From Guyanagaster necrorhizus (lineage: Eukaryota > Basidiomycota > Agaricomycetes > Agaricales > Physalacriaceae), in NCBI RefSeq assembly GCF_019112545.1, contig NW_025064883.1:62001-126000 (forward strand): 64,000 bases of DNA, given 5' to 3'. This document shows positions 1-9,179 of this stretch, in pieces. Numbering within the stretch: position 1 is the first letter of the stretch; every line of letters begins with the position of its first letter. Made by a program: the position numbers and the translations under genes. The notes under the pieces are model-generated. The model did no database searches. It saw nothing but the letters and a program-made list of their open reading frames with translations, and was not told where the DNA came from.

Positions 1-115
1 AGTAGATTATTTGGTTAGCTAGAAGGACTATGGCCTAAAATCTAATCAATGGGTAAATAAAAAACATATGAATGCTAATGACACTATACATGAGTATGAA
101 TTATCTCTTAATTAA
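1..115 (+). pseudogene. Decayed chromodomain end of a Ty3/gypsy chromovirus Pol
   Basis: Read from base 2, this segment encodes a recognisable chromodomain tail: DYLVS, then a stop, then KDYGL, NQWV and a trailing NANDTIHEYELS before a TAA at 113-115. The expected tryptophan after YLVS (chromodomain pattern YLV-x-W-x-GY) is a TAG at 20-22, one G-to-A change from TGG. In chromoviruses this domain sits at the C-terminus of integrase, just before the polypurine tract and 3' LTR, which is the order seen here. The rest of Pol lies off the left edge. It is a dead copy. What is seen: frame, motif and stop. The family assignment rests on motif memory. Confidence 0.7.
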
Positions 116-133
116 GCTATCAGAACAATAGTC

Positions 134-148
134 TTAAGGAGGGGGTAA
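134..148 (+). other. Polypurine tract of the LTR element
   Basis: A purine-rich run (aaggagggggtaa) ends exactly where the TGTTA of the LTR begins. This is the usual primer site for plus-strand synthesis at the inner edge of a 3' LTR. Confidence 0.65.
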
Positions 149-607
149 TGTTATGATTTTTCTATTTTTATTTGCATTTAACCTCTGTCTATACTTAGTC
201 AAGATGCTAGATCAGCACTTAGGACCATGGAAGAGGCTTAGTCATTACAATAAGCTGATTTGTCATTGTTCTCCAACATAGTGGCAAGCTCTCAATGATG
301 CACAGTGATTTTTTGTAGATAGTAATAATGCTCAAGGACAAAAGGCATAAAGACTTAGACAAGTACAATAGGCAGTAGTATAATTATCTCAACAAATGAA
401 CAGTATATAAGTAGGATGGCTCTTGCTGGTATAACCTCAGCTTCAAGCTAAAGTTTATTCATATCACTTCACTCTTGAGCTTTCTTGCAAAGGTCTTGAA
501 GCATAATAGTCAACAAAACACAACAAGTAAACTCTAGTATGATTGTATAAATATGATACAGCACTAGTTTATCATGTGTTTTGATCACATGTGACTTGAA
601 TCTAACA
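149..607 (+). repeat. 3' long terminal repeat of the chromovirus relic
   Basis: The segment begins TGTTA directly after a polypurine tract and can be closed at TAACA (603-607), giving TG...CA ends with a 5-bp inverted repeat and about 459 bp. A TATATAAG box lies near 412-419, as expected of an LTR promoter. It contains no CpG. The right border is inferred from the terminal inverted repeat only, because no second LTR copy is in the window. Confidence 0.55.
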
Positions 608-2603
608 AGTTTAGATCTATGAGATTCACTGTGGATGTCTTTTATGTTGGATTGTTGTCTTTACTATTTTTTATTATGCCAGCATAAGTTTGAGTCATAT
701 TTGAGACACTTTGCAGTTTTAGGATGGTTAATATGTTTGCCAGTAGCTGATGGCTTAGGTCTCTAATCTTTATTATAGTCACTATTTTTATGTCTGCCAT
801 AGCTTGTTTGAATTATTCTGCAATTGTCTATATAATTTCTAAGACCTTCACTATTTTCTCTGGTTGGTAGTTCAGTTTTTCTATCAATATATTCAGTAGT
901 TGTCAGGTTTTCTTGATAGTTGTCCTTGGGATATCCTAATAGTCAGTCTTAAATCAGTGTGCACATCTCAGAGCTTTATCTATAGCTCTCTCAAGTGCTT
1001 GTGGTCTCTCTAGACTCTGTATACTATTCCAGCTGTTATTGGAAATATACTATATTATATTATCATGATTATTAAGCATTTAATTATTGTTGTCATCCTC
1101 CAGATCTTTGTCAATTGATTCTATTGTTATAGTCTCCACAGATTCTGGACAGTCTGAGAACACATCCTTGGTTGTGTCTAATCTTAATAGAGTCATATGA
1201 TGTTGGTTTTTGATGCAGCCACAGATATTCAGATTTAAAGTGGAAGACCTATTTTTATCATCAATAGTGCTTCTTCCTTGATGTGCAGTGTTAGATGGGT
1301 ATAGAGCAGTACTATATTAGTGCTTAATTCCAAAATCCTTCTGGATTCCATGAGCTCTCTGTTTAGTTGTTGAATTGAGACTGCTCTTTTTTTTGATTGA
1401 GCTGAGAAATTTTAAGATAGAAGGAATTAGTTTTCTGTGTTTTTGAAAGGTTTTAGACAGTGATTGAGGATTGCTTTCACTCATTTTATGCCTACTTCAA
1501 TCTCTATGTTTATCTATCTAGCTTTTATCCACCTCTAATGGCATGAAAAATCCAGTGGTGATGGCAATCAAGAGTAAAGAAGAACTTTTAATCTGAAAGC
1601 CACTGACAGCATTTTGGAATAATAACAATGATATTGTCACATATATTATATGTCACAACATATGCTATTTTGGTTCTGCATAAATCTATAAATGCATATA
1701 GTTTTGGTGTCTTCTGACTGTATGCATTGCAAGATAGTCAACTGTAGTTATTTCTGCTGAAGTGGCTATTTATATTGAGAAAGATTATAATTTCCAGTGT
1801 TGATGACATTGTTTAAAAGAGCTGGTAATAGAGATTATAGTATAGTATTGTAAGTAATATAGTAGTAAGTTGAGTTGAAATCCCACTGTGTATTCTTCTT
1901 GACTGAGTATTAAGCAATAGAGTATATAATCTAATAACAGAAGAATATAAGTAACAATCTATGAAGAAGTATGAGTGATATAGTAGAAGACACAGTAATA
2001 GTATACATATCTCAGTCAGATACAGCATAGATGAAATGACTGAGATATAGATATCTATGGTCAGGCTATATAAGCAGATAATGACAGAGGATGTATATGT
2101 ATAGTAAGTAGAAATAAGTGATAATCAAAAGGGTAAAAGATCAAAAAGATAAATATACAGGTATATATACAAATATCCTCTAATAAGACAAGCATTGTTC
2201 TTAACAATAGATCATACACTCATCTTGCTCAAGATTGCATCTATCTATAATCACCTATTCTTCAAAAAGAACATTCTCTCTTAGTATGCAACCAACTTTT
2301 ACAAGCTAATATAACTATAATTATAACACTCAGTATAATGAGCAAGCAAAACAGAGCAGAGCTAGTAGTAGATAGAGATATGTTCTTTAGTGTGTCTATA
2401 AACTGGACTTCATCAGCCAATATTGCTATTAAAGTTTTTGATAAATTATTTCAAGACACAAAATATCCTTATATAAAAGTATTAATCAATGTCCAGATAT
2501 TGGCTAATTGAAAACTAACATATAAAGTAATAGAGGAGTATCAGGGGTTCTAAGGCACCACATCATTTGAAATAGAGTGTACCAGTCTTGCATTCCATAG
2601 TTC
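608..2603. other. AT-rich, CpG-free degenerate region, no gene recognised
   Basis: About 2 kb of low-GC sequence with stops in all frames and no CG dinucleotide. Short open stretches, such as 1813-2028 on the minus strand, are low-complexity and look like chance. It is probably older repeat debris, but I could not assign it to an element family. Composition changes abruptly at about 2604, where CpG becomes common. Confidence 0.6.
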
Positions 2604-2742
2604 CGCTCCGTCAGATAAGTCCGACAAGCGGACCACAACGATCGGAAGGCTCTCTCCCGACTCCCACGTACACATGGTCACATTTCGTTCAAAAGGAAAT
2701 AAATGCATCAGACTATTCCTTTAGTTTTCTCTATTTTTTAGA

Positions 2743-5227
2743 ATGTCCACTGTCGAATCCGATAAGCCTTGGCCCACCATGAATGCTAGGGGTTATCGAA
2801 TTCCTGAGCAACTTTTCGGTGATGTAAGTGCGTTTTCTTAGTAACAGTTCAGTCCAGGTTATTACCTTGTAGTTTCCAGATCAAACCTATCAAAGTCGTT
2901 GCTGTTGGCGCAGGTATATCTGGTATCTGTCTTGCTCACGATGTCCAAGTTCGCGGCAGAGGTATCGACTTGACGATTTACGAGATGGGTTCTGACGTTG
3001 GTGGAACTTGGTTTTGGAATAGGTTCGTTTTCAACCTTTAATTTGAACTCAGATACAGACTTGATTTATATTCCAAGATACCCCGGCTGTCGATGTGATA
3101 TACCTTCAGTAAACTACCAGGTCATTCGACGACACTTTGTACTCGTTGACTTCTCTGACTTCGACGATGAAACTGCAGATGTCGTGGTGTCCAAATCCCA
3201 GCTGGGGCGAGTTCTACGGCACAGCAGAAGACATTCAATCTTATTACAAAAGCCTCGTAGACAAGTGCACGACTCCGTTCTTCCGCAGCTTATAATTAAT
3301 CGACTTCCTCATTTCCAGGTTCGGCCTGGGAAAGTACATCAATTTAAATCATGAAGTCATACACGCTGAATGGATCGACGACGCGAAGAAATGGAGACTT
3401 CGTATCAGGAGTCCAGATGCGAAAGAATTCGAAAATGAATGCGATGTCTTCATCAATGCTGGTGGTAAGTGTCGATGCTGGGTTGAAAGCGCGTCTTGAC
3501 GGGCTGCCCAGGCGTTCTAAATGCCTGGAAGTGGCCCAACATTGAAGGTCTACACGACTTCAAAGGGGTTATTTGCCACACCGCACGTTGGCCTAATGAC
3601 CTAGACTATAAGGGCAAGCGTGTTGCTGTCATTGGATCTGGAAGCTCTGGCATACAGGTTTTGGCCACGATACAACCTGAAGCTAAAAAGATATACCATT
3701 GGATTCGTTCCCCAACATGGATTACTTCTGCTTTTGCCCAGCAATACGCAGGCCCTGGCGGTACGAACTTCAGATGTTAGAAGAATCTCGTTTCATGAAT
3801 TCTCACCATACTAATACTAGCCGTCAGACACTGAAGAGCAAAAGAAACTCTTCGCCGAAGATCCTCACCATTCATTGAAATATAGGAAGATGATCGAAGT
3901 ATGTTCTTAGTTTTCTTTTATTAACATAATGTTAAGGAACCTCCCCGTTGGTAGTCTGACCTTAATCAACGATTCAAGTTCATTGTAATTGGCACGCCTG
4001 AACAGAAAGCTGTACTTGCCGTAAGCTCTTCTTACAATCTTTATTGCCGATTTTACAATCTACGTTTCAACCATAGTACGCTGATGCTGATATGCGTAGA
4101 CGCCTTCAAGGTGATGAACGTTTGATCAATGCTATCGTTCCGAAAAACTTTGTTGTAGGATGTCGGAGACCTACACCCGGGAATGGTTACCTTGAAGCCC
4201 TCCTTCAACCCAATGTTCGTGTGGATACGAAAATGTTCCAGAAGATAACCGAGAAAGGTTTCATCGATGCCGATGGAAACGAAGTTGAGGTCGACATCAT
4301 TGTATGCGCTACGTGCGTCATTTTATCTTATGTTTAGTTTGCGGTGCTGATATTTTTATAGAGGTTTCGATACGAGTTTCATTCCTCGTTTTCCGCTGAT
4401 CGCCAGAGGCCGAAATGTTCAAGATCGCTGGGCCCAGTACCCCGTGGATGTATATATGTCTCTCGCCGTCAAAGATGTTCCGAACGTAAGCAACGTCCAT
4501 GTCGTTCGTCAGTTCGATGTTCTGATTACACAGTATCTGATGTACTACGGCCCTCACGGCCCTACCGGTCATGGATCTGGGGCTCCCATGATCGAAGCAC
4601 GTGAGTCATACTCTCAGTCCATGTCACTGTGTTCAAGGATAATCTTCAGTGACCGGCTGCTTCATGAAGATTCTCAAGAAGATGCAAATGGAGAATATCA
4701 CGACCATAACGATAAACAGCAAGGCCGTCGATGACTTCAACGAGCATCGCGAGCTATACCTGAAGCGGACAGCGTGGTACGGTCAATGCAGCTCTTGGTT
4801 TAAGCCCGGACCGGATGGAAAGTCTCCCATTACGATTTGCCCATCCCTTATCTGAAGTTTTCATTCTTAGCTTCCCCCATTATGTTCCCTGGGAATCGCG
4901 TCCTGTTTATTGAACTGCTTACTAACCCTCGCTTCGAGGACTGGGACTATGAATATGATTCTGCAAACAACAGGTGAGCCGCCACGTCAAAATAACTTCA
5001 CCAGTCAAGTTGTGTCTCACGTTGAATTCAGGTTCGGATATCTCGGAGGTGGGTTCACTATGCGTGAACATGACGGCAGAGGTAAGATGACTATTGTATT
5101 CTATATGCATTTCTTAGACTAACATTCTTGGAAAGATACCACCTTCTATTACGGTTTGCTAGATGGAAAAGACGAGCAACCGGACTATTCCGATCTCCGG
5201 TCAATATACGCACATTTGGATGTGTAG
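2743..5227 (+). CDS. Baeyer-Villiger-type FAD monooxygenase, frame apparently broken
   Basis: Flavin- and NADPH-dependent monooxygenase that would insert oxygen into ketones or similar substrates; the substrate is unknown. Exon 1 is 2743-2823 (starts MSTVESDKPWP). A first Rossmann motif GAGISG is followed by GGTWFWNRYPGCRCD. The type I Baeyer-Villiger fingerprint FKGVICHTARWPND and a second Rossmann motif GSGSSG come next. The C-terminal part has TAWYGQCSSWFKPGPDG and later MFPGNRV, ending YAHLDV. About a dozen short introns are needed, with exons 2880-3022, 3078-3120, 3179-3264 and 3319-3464 joining in phase. Between DGK (about 4820) and MFPGNRV (about 4882) no GT-AG intron restores the frame. 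The gene abuts the CpG-free repeat block, so it may be decaying, or the assembly has an indel. Family call is firm; functionality is doubtful. Confidence 0.8.
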
Positions 5228-5591
5228 ACCTTTGTGGCACTTCATAAAGTAAATTTTCTGGAACGACATCGAATCGTTGCTGCTGTACCACTTTTAGGAG
5301 ATAGAAAATCACCAATGTTATTTAAACATGAGCAACTTGGACGAAATTTGGATGTTTAGCGACCGATCAGGCGGAAATTGTCTGTTGCAGTGACAAGAGG
5401 TGGACGGTTACATGTGCATCTCTTTATTAGAGAGAAACGATAAGCAGGATTATGGTATAATATCGTGACCGAAATGGACATATAGAAATATGCGAGAAAC
5501 TATGAGAAGGTATATATTTACGAGTCCAGTCATAGTTCTCTGTTAGAGCTACTTACCAGCGTGCCTGTCAATGGCAGGGTCATCACGGTTG
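5228..5591. other. Convergent intergenic region
   Basis: Between the stop codons of the monooxygenase and the Rab gene. I see no conserved reading frame or RNA gene; it presumably holds the two 3' UTRs. Confidence 0.5.
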
Positions 5592-6285
5592 TCAGCAGGC
5601 ACACCCTCCGGCTTCCTGTTCTTGTGAAGTTCCACCAACGAGCTGCACGCCACCTGGGACGCCACCTTGGCCGCCGTCGGTCCGTTGCGGTGGACTTCCA
5701 CTAACACCCCGTTCGATGATGCGTTCGACAACTTCCGTAAACGCCTCGTTGACCCCAATAGACGTCTTTGCCGAGGCCTCCACAAACAGGGATCCTATCC
5801 GCTCAGCGAAGACACGACCTTCGGCAGTGGACACCTCGCGCGAAAATTCCTGTAATAATGTCAGTGCAAGTACCGAACGATGGGTTATATATACGCACTT
5901 TATCGACCTTATTACCTACAACTACCCTGACGGGCCCTTCGGTCACAGTGCCTAGATACGTTTCCATCTCCCCTACCCACCTCGGTAGTGCCTCAAAACT
6001 CTCCCTACTGCTGACATCATACACCAGCACCACGCCCTGCGCGCCCCTGTAATAGCTGGCAGTTATGGTCCGAAATCGCTCTTGACCGGCTGTGTCCCAT
6101 ATACTGAGCTTGACCTGTTTACCGTTGCGAAGTGTGAGACGGTGTACGCGAAAATCGACACCAATGGTGGCGGAGGCTTCATCCTCTGGTAGCCAAGTTT
6201 CGTCAGAGAATCGAAGAAGAAGTGACGACTTTCCAACAGAAGAGTTGCCAATGAGGAGCAGCTTCACATTCGTCGGCGGAGGCAT
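5592..6285 (-). CDS. Rab-family small GTPase, Rab18-like
   Basis: Membrane-traffic GTPase of 214 residues in two exons (6285-5899 and 5849-5592) with a 49-bp GT-AG intron joining VDK to EFSREV. All G motifs are present: GNSSVGKSS (about residues 13-21), switch I TIGVDF, WDTAGQERFRT, GNKVDK and EASAKT. The stretch SYYRGAQGVVLVYDV resembles Rab18. The C-terminus is a glycine-rich linker ending GGCAC, a CxC prenylation signal for membrane anchoring. The closest subfamily is inferred from memory; another Rab subclass is possible, but a Rab is certain. Rab18 proteins act at the ER, lipid droplets and Golgi. Confidence 0.88.
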
Positions 6286-6479
6286 GGTATAGTGGCAAGG
6301 TGGCGGTCCTCTGTCAAGGGGGATGAGCGTAAGCGGGTGTTGACGTCATGATATACACGTGACGTATAGGAGCTTCGAGGGCAAGAAACTTCAGAATATA
6401 TGTACTATACGCATATATGTACATAGTTTGACCCATACAAGAAGATTTGTGGACCGAGACGGACAAAAATATAAGCCAT

Positions 6480-7065
6480 TCAAGCGTTATTTTTGCGCCT
6501 GCATTCTTCCTCCCATCGCGCCTTCATCATCTGCAAACCCTCGTTCCGGGAACGAAGCATCATAACTGGAGCCGTAAGTTGAGCTTCCAGGTGAGGCGGA
6601 ATCGCAGAGTCATTACGAATGACCTGTTCAGCGGCTTGTCAGTGGAATACGATGGTGGACTTGGGTAGAAAAACACACAGATCCAATGGAAAGGAAGAAG
6701 GAAAATGTTGCCGCACTGTTCAACATGTACATCGAGAGTGTGGAGAGTGTGCCTCGAGTCCCTGCTCCATACCTGCATACAGGGATTAGCCATGTTGTCT
6801 TCGATACCGTCCAAGGACCACTCACCGGAAGATGCTCCATGACCCAAAGATGAAACCGATGGTCAGACCGACGCCAGCACCCATGACGGCGCCCATCCTA
6901 AATAATTATGATGAAATGCCAGATAAATCTATGCAGCGTCCACCAGCAGGAAAGGATCGTACTTCACTGCAAAAAAAATTAGATTACGCTCTACTGTCCA
7001 GAAAGTAGGAAAGACTGACTTTTATCCCACACGGACGGTTCCTTGCGTCGCTGAAATTGGGACAT
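6480..7065 (-). CDS. MGR2: Mgr2/ROMO1, TIM23 translocase subunit
   Basis: Small mitochondrial inner-membrane protein that acts as lateral gatekeeper of the TIM23 presequence translocase. Five exons (7065-7020, 6966-6963, 6897-6826, 6772-6679, 6623-6480) give 119 residues; yeast Mgr2 has 113. The N-terminus ends PSVWDK, followed by MKMGAVMGAGVGLTIGFIFG (first membrane segment). A second hydrophobic segment runs through SAATFSFFLSIGSV and continues IRNDS, matching the family pattern. Exon 2 is only 4 nt (TGAA); without it the reading frame and the WDKxKMG motif are lost. A basic, Met-rich tail follows. It is divergent from PEX10. Confidence 0.88.
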
Positions 7066-7157
7066 TTCTTCACTGCTGGATAAGTTAGATGGCCCAGGTA
7101 CAATGTGGTAGTCCGGGTTCAAAAGATGTCACGCGCCTGGGCATTGCTGGAACTACC
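7066..7157. promoter_or_regulatory. Bidirectional promoter, MGR2 / PEX10
   Basis: Only 92 bp separate the two start codons, so both genes must share the region for transcription start. No clear TATA box is visible. An in-frame ATG at 7089 could extend PEX10 upstream, but would leave just 23 bp between the starts. Confidence 0.5.
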
Positions 7158-8404
7158 ATGTCAACTGGCATCCCCACCTTTCCCGATGCCCAGCAGGCCC
7201 AAATTAGTTCGTATCAGAGCTGCTCAACAGTCTGGTTGCCTCTAATAATGCTTGCTTCCAGTTCGTGCTCACCAACGAGATCTCTACCATCTCTCGTCAC
7301 TAAGGGAGCAAACCGACTCCGTACTGCGATCATGGCTTGGCATGTCTCACTATTTTTTCTTACACGAAACCGCATTCTCACATCGCACTAGGGACTCGAT
7401 GGCTGACAAGACGTGACAGAGAAGTGGACCTCTTCGTGAAGTTTGTATATTACGGGATGACTGTAGGTCGTGGTACGTCTCCGGCGTCTGCAATATCTCT
7501 CTGGCTGAATGTGCGACGTGGAAAGGAATTCAGACATTAGGGGAGGAGTATACCAATATATGGCAGTACTCTGCTGCCACAGGACATGCTCCGCCATTGC
7601 AGTGGTTGCGCTTAGCTTTGATACTCATACCGACGGTTCCTCCGTACATTCTATCCCGAGCCACAGAATTTGTGTCGATGTCAAGCCATCCCACATTGGC
7701 TTCCATACTTAAGGGTCTTCCTTCGACGTTGCAGGTACTAACCGAAGTCAATCTGGCCATATTCTACTTTTCTGCGACATACTATAGTCTAGTGAAACGA
7801 ATTCTGGGTATCAGACATGTAAGTGAGAGTGTTTTTATTCTATTCCCTGGCTGATGACGGGGCTTAGCTATCATCCATACCTGATAATCCCGATATTCGA
7901 CCACCCTCATACTCTCTGCTAGGTATACTGTTAACAATCAGACTCCTTCATCGTTTGGCGACGTCTTTGAAACAGCGATTTGCATCGGAAGAGCCATCTG
8001 CAAAAAAGGAGAAGGAACCGGTGGGAACGAATATCTCGAGCTCACAGGAGAGTTTCCTGGATGACCGCGCTATATCAAGTCTCATTGGGCCCGCTGATCT
8101 CGAAGCAGACACCTCAAGGCTCACTGAGGAAGATGGCGGGACGGCATTGGATATATCGTCAATACCCGATGCGTTGAGGGCTGGGAGAAATTGTACACTG
8201 TGTCTCGAAGAGAGAACCGATAGCTGTGCTACAGAATGCGGACATTTATTTTGTTGGACATGTATTGTTGGCTGGGGTAGAGAAAAGGTACGTTCGCTTG
8301 CGTGACGACAAAATGTGATATCCTAAATACGTCTTTAGGCCGAATGCCCTCTCTGTCGTCAATCCCTGAATTTGTCGCACCTCCTTCCCATTTACAACTT
8401 GTAA
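7158..8404 (+). CDS. PEX10: Peroxisome biogenesis RING E3 ligase Pex10
   Basis: Integral peroxisomal membrane ubiquitin ligase needed for recycling the import receptor Pex5, with Pex2 and Pex12. Six exons (7158-7206, 7262-7339, 7392-7462, 7534-7818, 7868-8287, 8339-8404) give 322 residues. The N-terminal part has [20 protein letters not shown] and [17 protein letters not shown]. The C-terminal RING has [22 protein letters not shown] and AECPLCR, and the protein ends LLPIYNL, as Pex10 proteins typically do. The second intron (7340-7391) starts with GC instead of GT. The end of exon 3 is a choice: GTAGGT at 7463 joined to the acceptor before 7534 keeps the conserved TLGEEY. The 3' end faces SME1 56 bp away. 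Confidence 0.92.
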
Positions 8405-8459
8405 TTTTTTTGGTAGTTATATATATAATACAGGCAAATGAAAACATTTACAACATCGT

Positions 8460-9041
8460 TCATACTACCTGCTGTATCAGTGTAATATTGTCTCCTTTGA
8501 GTAGAATACGTCCTGCGACCGGAGGGTGAGAAACTTGACTGATGAGGGAAAAAAAAACACAAACCAAGTTCTTTTCGGGGTTGGGCATCTTTGACGAAAA
8601 TTTCGGCGGCGTCGTCGATGACCAGGTTCATGAATTCATCGAAACCCTGTAGGAAGAAAGGCAGTAAGTTTGAGCACATAATAAAACCACAAAGATGTAT
8701 GAATATGCCCGCGGGGAGCTCAGCCCAACGAGGAGTGCGTTATTCATCGCCCTTGCCGGAATGATCAAGACACAACTGATGGCAAGACGAGAGATGTCCT
8801 AGACGTACAATAATTTGACCCTCAATCCGCATGTCGATGTTGTCGTATAGCCAAATGACGACTTTTGTTCGCTGCGTCAGCATCTGAGGTCAATACAGAT
8901 ACTTGAAGACATGGTTGGCAACGCACCTGTTGAAGATTTTTGAAAATTACATTCTGGAGAACCATTGTCAACAGTCGAGCAAGGCCACAGCGAAAAACTC
9001 ACGATGGGCTGCACCATCACACGCTGCTGGCGACCAGACAT
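8460..9041 (-). CDS. SME1: Small nuclear ribonucleoprotein E (SmE)
   Basis: Core Sm-ring protein of the U1, U2, U4 and U5 snRNPs, required for splicing. Five exons (9041-9003, 8953-8927, 8871-8809, 8646-8565, 8512-8460) give 87 residues, close to the usual 90-95. Visible parts are MSGRQQRVMVQPI, VIFKNLQQ, RTKVVIWLYDN, the Sm1/Sm2 segments GFDEFMNLVIDDAAE and GRILLKGDNITLIQ. The start codon lies 138 bp from that of dhc2 on the other strand. Confidence 0.94.
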
Positions 9042-9179
9042 GACGAACAAATAATATGAAGATGGAACAAAGATGAAGGAGGTCGTGGACGGTGGCAAGT
9101 GCTTCACGTGCCAACAAGGCCAAAGCAGTGCAGTCTCACTTTTCTCCCACTTGCCTGGACGCGTCAACGCCTTTCTAGC
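9042..9179. promoter_or_regulatory. Bidirectional promoter, SME1 / dhc2
   Basis: 138 bp between divergent start codons, no other gene in between. This spacing leaves no room for dynein tail exons. Confidence 0.45.

Noticed and set aside
1813..2028. Open frame on the minus strand rich in Leu and Tyr
   Set aside because: It lies in the CpG-free degenerate block, is low-complexity and shows no family motif.
2160..2340. Possible second LTR or its tail in the AT-rich block
   Set aside because: It has pyrimidine-rich sequence like an LTR end, but no terminal inverted repeat or duplicated copy could be found.
4780..4870. Alternative intron in the monooxygenase from GTCAATGC to TTAG that restores the frame
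   Set aside because: It would remove the conserved QCSSWFKPGPDG segment, which is clearly coding by family comparison.
5549..5785. 78-codon minus-strand frame overlapping the Rab C-terminus
   Set aside because: It is out of frame with the Rab G5 motif; the other frame ends in the expected CxC prenylation site.
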